Counted from the first letter of the stretch, positions 21,436 to 30,020 are shown. The stretch: DNA of 30,287 nt from an uncultured Eggerthellaceae bacterium (GCA_946618265.1 CAMOLA010000026.1:1-30287); one strand, 5' to 3'. The notes: generated from the sequence alone by a model not told the origin. Translations and numbers: made by a program.

Positions 21436-21686
21436 CGCTTGGCCTCGACGAGGCCAAGGTCGAGCAGCCGCTCCGCGAACTCCGCCACGTCCCTGCGGGC
21501 CACCTCTTCCGACACGTCGTAATCGCGCAGAATTCGCGCCACGCACGAATCCACGCCGCCGTCCAGCAGGCCCTCGACGACCGTCCTTCCGACCGAGTCG
21601 AGCACGGCGGCGTCCCCGTTGTCCTTCAGGAAGACCCCGGTGCCGTCGGCGTCTTCCATGCTAACCCCATCAGCCAATTTGAACAC
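21432..21686 (-). CDS. PqqD-like leader-binding protein (module 1)
   Basis: An 84-residue PqqD-like protein: FKLADGVSMEDADGTGVFLK, then NGDAAVLDSVGRTVVEGLLD, and ILRDYDVSEEVARRDVAEFA, the full length and order of the fold. GTG 21686 has GAGGAG 5 bases upstream and overlaps the transferase-kinase 3' end by 17 bases. It is paralogous to 12960-13223 (same ADG..EDxDGT and DV..RRDV motifs). It should bind the YxxP leader of the cargos in this module (D and E) and present them to the kinase or peptidase. Confidence 0.87.
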   Translation of the reverse strand: MFKLADGVSMEDADGTGVFLKDNGDAAVLDSVGRTVVEGLLDGGVDSCVARILRDYDVSEEVARRDVAEFAERLLDLGLVEAKR

Positions 21687-24123
21687 AACAGCTCCTCTCG
21701 CATCCCTCGACGAGCTCGACCAGGGACTTAGCCGCTGCCTCCGCGTCGGAATAGCGCACCGAAAGCAGCCTGATGTCGTATGCGGAGACCATCCTCATGA
21801 ATTCGCCAAGCAGGCCAGCCTGGCGCCCCTCGCCCAGAAGGGACCCGAGAACCAACGGGACGAGTGCGTCATGGGCGGGCCTCCCGACCTCGGTCCCTCG
21901 AATCCCCTCGTCGTACATCGGAAAGACTATCGCCCTTATCTTGGCGCGTTCCAGAGGATTCGGGTCGGACGTTACGGTTTGGCGGTTGAAGCAGAACGTC
22001 CTGCCGTGGAGGCCGGACTCGCAGGGCAGGGCCTCCCTGCCGCCGGCCAGCCCCATCGCGAACTCGTTGCCCGCTTTCACGTTAACGGGCAGGGGTTCCG
22101 TCCACGTCATGCCAGCGCCGAGGTCGACGCAGGAGCACTCGTCTCCCCGCAGCGGCCAGAACCGTGCGAGCGCGAGCGCCAGGCTGGTCTTGCCGCTGCC
22201 GGAAGGCCCCATGCAGAGCACGGCGCCGTCTCCAACCCGGTTCGAGGACGCATGCGCCAGCGCGGACCCCTTGACGAGCTCCGACACCGCCCAATCGGTG
22301 ATGTCCTGCACGAGCAACGTGGAAGCTTCTTCGCGCGACAGGCCGCGGCCGACCGGCGTCCCTTCGACCTCAACCGCATACGTCCCAGGCGCATCGCGCG
22401 TCACGGCGTACCCCCTGACAGGCTTGCCGTCGCAGTCAACGGGAACCCCAGCACGCGCGCGCTCGAACACGGTGAGCAACGACGCGAGCAGGCCCGCATC
22501 ATCGCTCGCGATGGCGCACCGCGCGAAAGAGAGCTCCACGGCGACGCTTGCGACGCCCGGCCCGCAGTAGAGCGAGAGACGCCCGATCGGCACGTCGCCG
22601 GTCAGCATTTCCTTGCCCCTGCAGCGCGCCCAGAACACGTTGCCGCACTTCCTATCGAAGACGCCCGCAGATATCGCGGTCTCGCCTTCTCGCAGCAGCG
22701 CGCAAGCTATCTCGTGCGGCATGTCGACGATGACGCCTCCCCCGTCGACGTAGCGGGCCAGAAGGCCGACGCCGCCCTGCGCCCACGTGCTGAACCCGTC
22801 CTGAACGCGGTCAAGCTCCCGGTAGAACGCGATTGGAGAGCGCTCCCCGAGGAGAACGGAGACCCTCCTGCACAGAGGAGGCCCGTCGCCCGAGACCGGG
22901 AAGAAGCCGACCTCCACGAGGCACGACCCGTCGCGCCTCGCCTTGATGCCGTCCACCCTCAGGACCGTGCCGTCGCCGAACTCGAGCAGCGAGTACGCGA
23001 AGGGGGCTGCGGGGCCGGGCTCGGGGAGCGGATCGCCTGCCACTCGCGCAAGGCCGATCTTCGCTCTCCGCGCGAGCGCCCTCAGGTCCCTCCTTATCGT
23101 TCGCAGCACGCAGCGCCTGCGCATTCCAGGGTCAATCGCCCTGTCGCGAACGCCCGCGCCCCAGAGGCTCTCGAACCTCGGGACGCCGGGAAGGACCCCG
23201 TCCGCCCCGCCGGGCAGCAGTTCGTCCAAGTCGCGCAGGACCCTGCCCGCCTTCTCCTCCATACCCAGCGCCCTTATCAGCGCATTGGCCTCATCCCAGT
23301 CAAGCGAATCGCCTACCAAACTGAAAAAGCACGCCAGGTCGACGAAGTCCCGCAGCACGATCTTGCCGTCGAAGCAGTTGCTGTAGAACGACTCGGCGTT
23401 CTCGTAAGTGTTAGCGAGAAGAAAGATGAGCGTGTCCAGCGGATCCTCCACAAACGACAGTCCGTTGCCTTGGGCCCTCTCGACCGCCTCGTCTGTATAC
23501 CAGCCGGGCAATCCCCTGAAGCCGTCATGCAGCTCGACAGCCGGATAGCCCGGCTTCACATACGGGCAGTAGGCGTCCTTGTAGGGGAAACGGCGCAGCG
23601 GCGTTTCCGAGGCGACGTATTCCTGTTGCGAGATGCGCGCGGCGAACCTCGCACGGCCCAGGCTCGCAATCGAGCCGCTAGAGGGTCCCAACTGCTGCTT
23701 GTAGCCCATCTGGCAAAGCTTTTCGTGCGCACGCGGAGCGTCGTCGGATTTAACAAGGATGTCGACATCGCCAACGTCGCGCATTGGTTCATCCCCATAG
23801 ATTGCCCGTTCGAACGCGAAACCCTTCATCACGGCATACCGGACGCCAACGATCGAAAACTCCCTTTGTATTTCACGGAGCGATTCGCCTGCCGCACGTC
23901 TTGCCGCCTCTTGCCTATCTGCCTCAGTGGAACAATCCTCTGCATCGAGCAATCCGGAAGCCAAGAATGTCGAAAGGAGTTTATTCGATATCGCAAACTC
24001 CAAAACTGTGTCAAAGCTTTCCAGACCCGCTTTCGACAGTAGGCTACGTAATAGACGGCGAGTATAAAGGTTTTCGTCTAATTTGCCATGAAGCTGAAAT
24101 GCCATAATAAACATAACTGCCAC
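21670..24123 (-). CDS. Nucleotidyltransferase / HPr-kinase-like fusion protein (module 1)
   Basis: An 817-residue paralogue of 13213-15687 with the same order of parts. The nucleotidyltransferase-like part has YAVMKGFAFERAIYGDE at 96-112, RDVGDVDILV at 115-124 and DPLDTLIFLLANTYENAESF near 230. The kinase-like part has Walker A MGPSGSGKTS near 635-644, GDECSCVD, PVNVKAGNEFAMGLAGG, AIVFPMYDEG and LLSVRYSDAEAAAKSL. The middle region is unassigned. GTG 24123 lacks a clear SD; in-frame ATGs at 24114 and 24105 are alternatives. The first ~90 codons are visibly more AT-rich, as in the other copy. Likely modifies cargo proteins; the reaction is not known. Confidence 0.82.
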   Translation of the reverse strand: MAVMFIMAFQLHGKLDENLYTRRLLRSLLSKAGLESFDTVLEFAISNKLLSTFLASGLLDAEDCSTEADRQEAARRAAGESLREIQREFSIVGVRYAVMKGFAFERAIYGDEPMRDVGDVDILVKSDDAPRAHEKLCQMGYKQQLGPSSGSIASLGRARFAARISQQEYVASETPLRRFPYKDAYCPYVKPGYPAVELHDGFRGLPGWYTDEAVERAQGNGLSFVEDPLDTLIFLLANTYENAESFYSNCFDGKIVLRDFVDLACFFSLVGDSLDWDEANALIRALGMEEKAGRVLRDLDELLPGGADGVLPGVPRFESLWGAGVRDRAIDPGMRRRCVLRTIRRDLRALARRAKIGLARVAGDPLPEPGPAAPFAYSLLEFGDGTVLRVDGIKARRDGSCLVEVGFFPVSGDGPPLCRRVSVLLGERSPIAFYRELDRVQDGFSTWAQGGVGLLARYVDGGGVIVDMPHEIACALLREGETAISAGVFDRKCGNVFWARCRGKEMLTGDVPIGRLSLYCGPGVASVAVELSFARCAIASDDAGLLASLLTVFERARAGVPVDCDGKPVRGYAVTRDAPGTYAVEVEGTPVGRGLSREEASTLLVQDITDWAVSELVKGSALAHASSNRVGDGAVLCMGPSGSGKTSLALALARFWPLRGDECSCVDLGAGMTWTEPLPVNVKAGNEFAMGLAGGREALPCESGLHGRTFCFNRQTVTSDPNPLERAKIRAIVFPMYDEGIRGTEVGRPAHDALVPLVLGSLLGEGRQAGLLGEFMRMVSAYDIRLLSVRYSDAEAAAKSLVELVEGCERSCCVQIG

Positions 24124-24135
24124 GAGTGCGACAGC

Positions 24136-24342
24136 TCACCACACACCCCTTACATACCATCCGATATCTACCACGAGAAGAAAGACGAACGCACCCGCAA
24201 GCATATGTGGAATATCGGATTCTTGCAAGAAACCCAACGCAAGCAGCGCGAATTCGATGGCAAGCGCTACCGCAATCCCGCAAAAATTAGTGATTATTAT
24301 CTTAAGTAAGACAGGTTGTTTTCCAGAGTCTTTGACCTTCAT
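24136..24342 (-). CDS. Small two-helix membrane protein following cargo E
   Basis: A 68-residue protein with hydrophobic helices at about residues 14-34 and 42-60 and a short basic start. No family recognised. ATG 24342 overlaps the cargo E stop (ATGA) and has GGGAG 5 bases before it. It lies between cargo E and the transferase-kinase, as the similar-sized 15745-15963 protein does in module 2. By position it is the candidate partner or immunity protein of cargo E. Confidence 0.72.
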   Translation of the reverse strand: MKVKDSGKQPVLLKIIITNFCGIAVALAIEFALLALGFLQESDIPHMLAGAFVFLLVVDIGWYVRGVW

Positions 24343-24857
24343 AGGAGCTCCCAAGCGGGGCAGGAAGACTCCATGTATGAAACCTCAGTGGAAATATTCG
24401 TATAGGCTGTTGGACTTGATATGGGCACAAGCCTTAATCGGTCCTCATAATACTCGGTCACCACAACTTGGCCGCAAACATAACCAACACCCATTGACTG
24501 ATTATAAGGAAAAGCACGCAGCAAGTATTCATATGACCTATAGTATACCGTTTCGATACCTGCATTTATAATCGCGTTGGCCGCCTGCTCGGCTACTATT
24601 CCTGCCATCGCTCTCGCCACTGTCCCGTTTTTGGTCGCCGCAGCAACAATAATTCCAACCACCACGCTTGCAGCAAGGCCCACAAGGCTTACAGAGGTAG
24701 TCTCAGCCACATTCGGCTCTTGATCCCATTCGTAGTAAAACCCAAATCCCGTCCCGCTGGACCCACCCCCAGACATAGTTGCTTCGATTGCGTCAAGGTC
24801 TTCCGCCAGCCAATACCGTAGGCCAGGTTTTTCATAGTGAAGCCTTATGTTATTCAT
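24339..24857 (-). CDS. Cargo protein E with YxxP/poly-Gly leader
   Basis: A 172-residue protein. Leader IRLHYEKPGLRYW, then DLDAIEATMSGGGSSGTGFG; a body unrelated to cargos A-D. It includes a strongly hydrophobic helix SLVGLAASVVVGIIVAAA (about residues 58-75), an Ala-rich amphipathic segment AGIVAEQAANAIINAG, then a Tyr-rich C-terminal part ending SSCPAWELL. No Sec signal at the N-terminus. ATG 24857 overlaps the upstream binding-protein gene by 8 bases, with GAGGTGAGGG just before it. It is the only cargo upstream of its transferase-kinase in module 1. Hydrophobic helices would fit a membrane-active product, but that is conjecture. Confidence 0.75.
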   Translation of the reverse strand: MNNIRLHYEKPGLRYWLAEDLDAIEATMSGGGSSGTGFGFYYEWDQEPNVAETTSVSLVGLAASVVVGIIVAAATKNGTVARAMAGIVAEQAANAIINAGIETVYYRSYEYLLRAFPYNQSMGVGYVCGQVVVTEYYEDRLRLVPISSPTAYTNISTEVSYMESSCPAWELL

Positions 24858-25995
24858 CCCTCACCTCTAACCCTAATCGTCTCGCCATAGACGCTCTATC
24901 GCGCTCAAGCCCGTAAAAAAGGCGATAGAACACCACCATTTCGGACGCCATGTCGTAATCGAAGCGTGAGGGGGCCACAACGCGCGCAGTCCACAACATG
25001 CCAATCGACTGCGCGAATACGGCCGACCCGAGGATGCTGTGCATTAGCGCGGGCGCGACGGCGAACCTGCCCTCGCTGATGGCGCGTATGCCCTTCCAGA
25101 GCTCGTACACCTCGCCTTCGCAGGAGAAGAACGACGACGGGAAGGATGTGTCGTCGAGGATGACGAAGTCCGGGTCCTCCTCTGCGAGCGCGGCGAAGTC
25201 GACGGTGCGGCCCTCGAAGTCGTACGGGCGGGTCACGGGCTCCAGGCCGAGCGACGCCATGACGTCGACCTGCACCGAAACCCCCGCCGTCACCTTCTTC
25301 CCGGCGACCCTCGGCCCGTAGAACACCCGGAGCTTGCCCGCCCCATCAGCCATTGCCGCTTTCGCCCTGGACTGGGCATCCTCGACGTAGGCTGCGAGCT
25401 CCTCCGCGCGGTCCTCACATCCGAGGAGGCGTCCGAGCATCCGATACGACTCCTGCAGCTTGCCGAACGAGATATCCAGGAACACGCACGGCGCGCCCGT
25501 CTCGGATTGGACCCGCTCGAGCTCCTCTGCCACGCCTGCGCGCGGCACGCCCGCCTGCAGGACGATGTCGGGCGCGAGCGCGGCTATCAGTCCGGGATCT
25601 ACGCTCTTGCCGAAATTCGCGCCGGGCGTGCCGGTCTCGACCAGGCCCGCGATGTCCGCAAGCCCGGCCTCTGCGAAGTCCGCCGCGTCGCCCGAGACCT
25701 CCTTGGCGAGGGAGGCGAGCGCGCCGGGGTAGAGCGTCTCCATCATGGTCTGGGCGTAGATGCCGAGCGGCACGACGGAGCATACCGGTAGGTCGAGCTC
25801 GACGGACCTGCCCAGCGAGTCCTCGAAGGCCGTCTTGGCGGGGGCGGAGGTTCCGGCAACCAGCCCGTCTGCGGCCAAAGCCCGCCCTGGTAGCGAGAAC
25901 ATCGCCACGCCCCCTGCGAGGGTGATGGCGCAGGAGACGAAATCTCTTCTACTTAGCTTATCGTCAAAGATACGTTGTGTGTTAGCGCGAGTCAT
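24850..25995 (-). CDS. Tat-exported ABC-type iron-siderophore/cobalamin binding protein
   Basis: A 381-residue protein. A Tat signal is visible: SRRDFVS at about residues 15-21, a hydrophobic stretch and ALA before the mature part. The rest matches the TroA/BtuF-FhuD type periplasmic-binding fold: SLGRSVELDLP, GLIAALAPDIVLQAGVPRAG, AEEDPDFVILDD. Typical of substrate-binding proteins for Fe-siderophores, haem or cobalamin, though no permease or ATPase gene is present here. ATG 25995 has GGAAGG 8 bases upstream. An inverted repeat at 26010-26024 lies in its 5' region. The gene overlaps cargo E by 8 bases, so it may have been taken into the operon and co-transcribed with the system. Confidence 0.82.
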   Translation of the reverse strand: MTRANTQRIFDDKLSRRDFVSCAITLAGGVAMFSLPGRALAADGLVAGTSAPAKTAFEDSLGRSVELDLPVCSVVPLGIYAQTMMETLYPGALASLAKEVSGDAADFAEAGLADIAGLVETGTPGANFGKSVDPGLIAALAPDIVLQAGVPRAGVAEELERVQSETGAPCVFLDISFGKLQESYRMLGRLLGCEDRAEELAAYVEDAQSRAKAAMADGAGKLRVFYGPRVAGKKVTAGVSVQVDVMASLGLEPVTRPYDFEGRTVDFAALAEEDPDFVILDDTSFPSSFFSCEGEVYELWKGIRAISEGRFAVAPALMHSILGSAVFAQSIGMLWTARVVAPSRFDYDMASEMVVFYRLFYGLERDRASMARRLGLEVRDE

Positions 25996-26009
25996 GATGA
26001 ACGCCTTCC

Positions 26010-26024
26010 TAACAGTCATTGTTA
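26010..26024 (-). promoter_or_regulatory. Inverted repeat TAACA-N5-TGTTA upstream of the binding protein
   Basis: TAACAGTCATTGTTA is a 5-bp dyad with a 5-bp centre, 15 bases before the ATG of the binding-protein gene. The position suggests an operator of a TetR- or metal-type repressor for the start of the long minus-strand operon. No regulator gene for it is in the window. Confidence 0.4.
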
Positions 26025-26179
26025 ACTGGAGGGCAATATCGCGGTCTGCAGCTGCGACGGCAGAAACGCAAGGCCGCATAAGCGGACCATCTGGCCGCGA
26101 GAGCATGCCCATGCCGTCGCGCGGCGTTGAACCGGAGTTTATCCGAGGAGGCTGCCGGCCACGTTGACAAAGCGCGGAA

Positions 26180-26208
26180 GGGCGGGCCATCACGGGGACG
26201 GCCCGCCC
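26180..26208 (-). terminator. Hairpin after the leucine-rich-repeat protein gene
   Basis: GGGCGGGCC and GGCCCGCCC form a perfect 9-bp stem with an 11-base loop, 10 bases after the minus-strand stop at 26219. The following minus-strand bases have only a short T content, so it is a probable but not classical terminator. Confidence 0.65.
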
Positions 26209-26218
26209 CATGGACGCC

Positions 26219-29200
26219 CTACCTCTTGACCTTGACCTTCTTGGCCTTGGACCAGGCGCTGTAGACGGTGTTGTCACCCTGCGCCTTGAAGGCGCGCACC
26301 TGCACCTTGACCTTCTTGCCCTTCTTGACCTTCACGGTCTTGGAGACCTTCGCCGCGCCCTTGACGGTGTAGGTCTTCTTGCCGACCTTCAGCTCGTAGC
26401 CGTCGGCGCCGGCGACCTTGGACCAGGCGGCCGTGAGCTTGCCCTTCTTCTTGGACTTGGTCTTGGCCGTGAGCGCCGGCTTGGCGAGCGACGCGGACGC
26501 GGCGGCCTGCGCCTTGGCGGCCTCGACGTCGGCCTTCAGCTGCTCGGCCTGGGCCTTGGCCTCGGCGGCCTCCTTCTGCGCGGCCTCCTTGGCCTCCTTC
26601 TCGGCCCGCAGGGCCTCGTCGGCGATCTGCTGCTTGGCCTCGGCAACCTTCGCCTGCGCGGTCACGAGCGCCGAGAGCGTGTCGGCGCCGATGTCGGCCT
26701 TCTGGACGTCGTTCATGCTGGAATACGCGCTTACGGCATCCTCGACGGCGGCAATCGCGTCGGGGTTGTCGGCCGTGATCTCGTCGGCGGCCGGCAGCTT
26801 GGCGACGTCCTCGACGAGAGCCTTGACGGCAGCCTCGTCGGCCGCCGCCTTGCCGTCTTCGGTATCGGCGATCGTGAACGATGCGCTCATCGTGCCGACG
26901 TAGTCGCCCATGCCCTTGACCGTGACGGTCGCGGTGCCGGGCTTCATGTTGTTGGCGTACTCGATGGTGTAGTCAGCGCCCTCGACCAGGGTGACGGCCT
27001 CGTCACCAGTGCCGTAGGTGAGGGTCGCGGGCGTGATGGCCGCGCCCGTGTACTCGATTGACTCGCCTGCGCCGGGTAGGCCGGAGAGCGTGGCGGAATC
27101 GGTACCAGCGCCGACTTTCACGATCTTTCCACCTATGTCAGAGAAGGCCACTTCCACTTCTTCACCGGCAGTTGTCATCGGAGCGGCGTTCGTTGCGTTA
27201 ATGCTTCCATCACTCGTTAGGAAGAATTCTTTGACGGCTTCGCTACACGCATATATATGGAGCTTCTTAGCAAGGAAGAATTTATCCGTAAACGCTGTCG
27301 TTTTCGGATTTTGCTTGTCCTTCGATGCTGTAGTGACCTTCAGGCTAACATTTGGGTTAACAAGGTACATGTTGAGCTGACCAGAAGCATTTGTTCCGAA
27401 ATTACAGAACGGACCCCATCCTACATTCTTGTATTTTTTCCCGTTAACTGTTTTGTTGCCGCCGGCTGCGCCAAGCTCCAGCGCGCCATCCGTCTTGAAT
27501 ACCAGCGATACCAGTGCCGTACAACCATTGAACGTCTCACCTGCAACTGTATGAAGCGTCGACGGCAACGCAACACTTTCAAGCTGTTCGCATTCCGAGA
27601 ACGTAGCGTCAAGCGAGGTCACACCCTCTGGAACAATCATGGCCTTTATCGGCGTATGAGCGAAGGCCAGCCTCCCAATGGAGTTAACAGTTTCGGGGAT
27701 AATATAGGAGTCCAGTCGAGTGTTGTTAAAGGCGGACACACCTATTGTTTCCAGTTTTGGAGGTAAATCGATATGCGTAATGCTGGTTGCGCCGTTAAAG
27801 GCAAGATCACCAATTTCTGTCACCGAATCAGGGATGACCACTTCCTTTACAGCAGTATTATTCTGTAACCATCCGCCTATTTTTTTCAGACCATCCTCAA
27901 AAACAACCTTCTCTGGCTTGCACGCAGGCTGGTTAAAGGCATTCGCTGACCCTAAGAGCCCATCAACAACCGAAACGGTCGAAGCTGGAACAGTGATTAC
28001 CTTTGTTGCGCCCGGAATAAAATCGATTTCTGTACAACCCTCGCTAAACAACCAACCTTCTGAATATTCGCATTCTTTATCGAGGAAGGAGATCGCCTTC
28101 CCGCCAACTAGCCCGAATGACTCAAGCGACGATAACGTATTGGGCAAAATCGTAGCTAACTTTGCCCCGATTAGACACTTCGCTGGAAATTCAAGAACCT
28201 TCAGCGAGGTGCATCCACCAAATACACTCCAGCCCGCTCCACTGATCGAAGCGTTTACTGTGGGTGCGTCGGAGAGTGAACCATCAGCAGTTGCCCATTT
28301 TCCATAATCTGGATCTTTAAACTTGTCGTTCTCGTTTACTGTCCCGTCATTGTTATAGTCTACGCTGCCCGTATATCTGCGGTTATCATTGCCGATATGG
28401 CACCGATAATAAGTAGGCTCAACAAGCACTTCGACCGTTTCCGGAAGTCTCAACTCTGTTAGATTTTGACAATCGTAGAACGCACCCTGGCCAACATAAC
28501 GAAGCGAACTATTGTTTGGGAAAACAATCGAGGACATCGCAAACCCTAAGAAGCAGTTGGTTTCGATTTTTTCTACGGTTGAAGGAATATAGACCGTTTG
28601 CACCATCTCATTCCATCCCCGCAAAGCTATCTGATCTTGCGCTTCGTTGGAGCCATAGCCCGATATACCATTGGCGCGAACCGCCGATGCGTCAAACCTA
28701 GATTCCCCGAGGTTCATGACGTTCGAATTGCGTCCAGCCATAGGGATATACGGATGCGCGATAGCGTACTCCAGATATCCTTCATTGCTTGGACCCATTC
28801 CGCCATCGGTGTTCTTACTCTGCAAGCACCAACGAGGCACGAACTCATCAATTGGCTTGTACCAATATCCGAGAAACTCCTGGTCGATAGTCGTTCCATC
28901 ATGAGCTTTGCTCCCAAACTCTGCCCCAATTGCAGTGACCTTGAAACTTTGCGTTTCGTCACCCTCGGAAACTGCAACGGTGCCAGGAATGACAAGGTCA
29001 AAACTCGAGCTAGCTTCCTTCGAACCATTTTGGTCGCAGTGTTTGTCGATAAAAGTTAGTTGGATCTCGCCAGGATGATTAGCCTTATCGGGATTGGTGA
29101 AAAACCAGTACACAACCCCATTTTCGTCGGGGTTCGTTTTCAATAAATCTACTTCACCCCAACAAATCTTTCCATCGACTTCTTCATATTGCACATACGT

Positions 29201-29428
29201 GTCGTAAGAAGCACCATCCTCAACCGTATCCACCCACGACGCCTCAATCGTACGATTGTCGCCGTCGTCTTGTTGGACAGTTCCCACTGCCAATAGTTCG
29301 GAACTCGACGCTTTCGTATTTTCCTGCGCCCAAGCTTCAGTAGAGGGAGCAAAAGACGCAAGCGCGCTCAATAAGAGAATCATCCCCATACAAATTACCA
29401 AGTAATAACGTCTCAAAGCAAACTGCAC
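26219..29428 (-). CDS. Secreted BspA-type leucine-rich-repeat surface protein
   Basis: About 1069 residues. A Sec signal covers residues 1-35 (hydrophobic core, then STEAWAQ). From ~280 to 720 there are BspA/LRR_5-type repeats such as VVIPDSVTEIGDLAFNG and YIIPETVNSIGRLAFAH. An EF-hand-like DYNNDGTVNEND loop lies near residue 365. A beta domain with YTGAAITPATLTYG...DYTIEYANN follows at ~815-870, then an Ala/Glu/Lys-rich coiled coil (~940-990), and a Lys-rich FnIII-like end (AAWSKVAGADGYELKVGKK). Such proteins act at the cell surface in adhesion. The start is GTG 29428, 8 bases after AGGAGG; the upstream GTG at 29437 lies in the SD itself. The last ~300 codons are much more GC-rich than the rest. 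Confidence 0.88.
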   Translation of the reverse strand: MQFALRRYYLVICMGMILLLSALASFAPSTEAWAQENTKASSSELLAVGTVQQDDGDNRTIEASWVDTVEDGASYDTYVQYEEVDGKICWGEVDLLKTNPDENGVVYWFFTNPDKANHPGEIQLTFIDKHCDQNGSKEASSSFDLVIPGTVAVSEGDETQSFKVTAIGAEFGSKAHDGTTIDQEFLGYWYKPIDEFVPRWCLQSKNTDGGMGPSNEGYLEYAIAHPYIPMAGRNSNVMNLGESRFDASAVRANGISGYGSNEAQDQIALRGWNEMVQTVYIPSTVEKIETNCFLGFAMSSIVFPNNSSLRYVGQGAFYDCQNLTELRLPETVEVLVEPTYYRCHIGNDNRRYTGSVDYNNDGTVNENDKFKDPDYGKWATADGSLSDAPTVNASISGAGWSVFGGCTSLKVLEFPAKCLIGAKLATILPNTLSSLESFGLVGGKAISFLDKECEYSEGWLFSEGCTEIDFIPGATKVITVPASTVSVVDGLLGSANAFNQPACKPEKVVFEDGLKKIGGWLQNNTAVKEVVIPDSVTEIGDLAFNGATSITHIDLPPKLETIGVSAFNNTRLDSYIIPETVNSIGRLAFAHTPIKAMIVPEGVTSLDATFSECEQLESVALPSTLHTVAGETFNGCTALVSLVFKTDGALELGAAGGNKTVNGKKYKNVGWGPFCNFGTNASGQLNMYLVNPNVSLKVTTASKDKQNPKTTAFTDKFFLAKKLHIYACSEAVKEFFLTSDGSINATNAAPMTTAGEEVEVAFSDIGGKIVKVGAGTDSATLSGLPGAGESIEYTGAAITPATLTYGTGDEAVTLVEGADYTIEYANNMKPGTATVTVKGMGDYVGTMSASFTIADTEDGKAAADEAAVKALVEDVAKLPAADEITADNPDAIAAVEDAVSAYSSMNDVQKADIGADTLSALVTAQAKVAEAKQQIADEALRAEKEAKEAAQKEAAEAKAQAEQLKADVEAAKAQAAASASLAKPALTAKTKSKKKGKLTAAWSKVAGADGYELKVGKKTYTVKGAAKVSKTVKVKKGKKVKVQVRAFKAQGDNTVYSAWSKAKKVKVKR

Positions 29429-29614
29429 AGCACACACCTCCTCATATGCAAACTGCAGTACTCTTCTTTCTAACCCTCTTCCGGGGGCCTGTTATGCGCG
29501 CCGCCTTCCTTCGACCGATTGCGGCGCGTGCTCTTTTCCTTCTGGCAAGCACCACTCCTTTCTGACTCGCTCCTAATTACCCACGAGGAAGGATTTCGAG
29601 AGATTCGATTCTCT

Positions 29615-29639
29615 TACGACGATTATTTTCTTCGTCGTA
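29615..29639. promoter_or_regulatory. Inverted repeat TACGACGA-N9-TCGTCGTA
   Basis: Perfect 8-bp arms around a 9-base T-rich centre in the intergenic region upstream of the leucine-rich-repeat gene. Possible operator or small hairpin. Confidence 0.45.
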
Positions 29640-29665
29640 TATTCCTTCACGGCCACGAATTTAAG

Positions 29666-29683
29666 CAGATTTCCGGAAATCTG
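29666..29683. promoter_or_regulatory. Perfect 18-bp palindrome
   Basis: CAGATTTCCGGAAATCTG is a complete palindrome without a loop, typical in size of a dimeric regulator site. It lies between the two divergent genes. Confidence 0.45.
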
Positions 29684-29887
29684 TCTTCCACTGAAACAGT
29701 TGAATTTTCGATATTGTTTCAATTTTTGCCGTTTCATTAAACTAAATCAGTTGAATTTACTCCTTTTAGTTCCGATTTTCATACTTGCGATTTTTTTCGG
29801 TTTGCCGTTCGGCTCAAATAATCAACCACTCGACTCAACGCGAAATAGATTCAATCTCAAATAGCTTACGAAACGGGAGCAAAATCG

Positions 29888-29923
29888 CGTCTCGAAAGCC
29901 GTTTCCGCCCGGATTTCGAGACG
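29888..29923 (+). terminator. Hairpin with T-run, or leader hairpin, upstream of the XRE gene
   Basis: CGTCTCGAAA and TTTCGAGACG form a perfect 10-bp stem with a 16-base loop, followed by TTTT on the plus strand. It lies about 100 bases before the XRE gene with no plus-strand gene before it, so it might attenuate the XRE transcript or be a regulator site rather than a gene-end terminator. Confidence 0.4.
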
Positions 29924-30020
29924 TTTTGGGCATCCTCCGGCGTTGTTTATTGGAGGATAGTCACCCAGATACTACTCATAGTTCCTCTCATAGAGCGCTG
30001 TCAGGCATACGATTTTGCGC

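Larger units (their letters stand above)
29429..30020. other. AT-rich intergenic region with several dyad repeats
   Basis: About 590 bases between the divergent leucine-rich-repeat gene and the XRE gene, visibly lower in GC than the surroundings. No coding frame is convincing. It contains three inverted repeats (listed separately) and an 11-base direct repeat CAGTTGAATTT near 29697 and 29748. It presumably holds the promoters of both genes. Confidence 0.6.

Noticed and set aside
6897..25995. Ordinary lasso-peptide cluster
   Set aside because: YxxP leaders, PqqD and HprK-like kinase fit in part, but the asparagine-synthetase-like cyclase and the transglutaminase-like leader protease are absent and the bodies are far too long.
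25996..26170. Cobalamin riboswitch upstream of the binding-protein gene
   Set aside because: The region is short and I could not find the conserved B12-box or the expected stem pattern.
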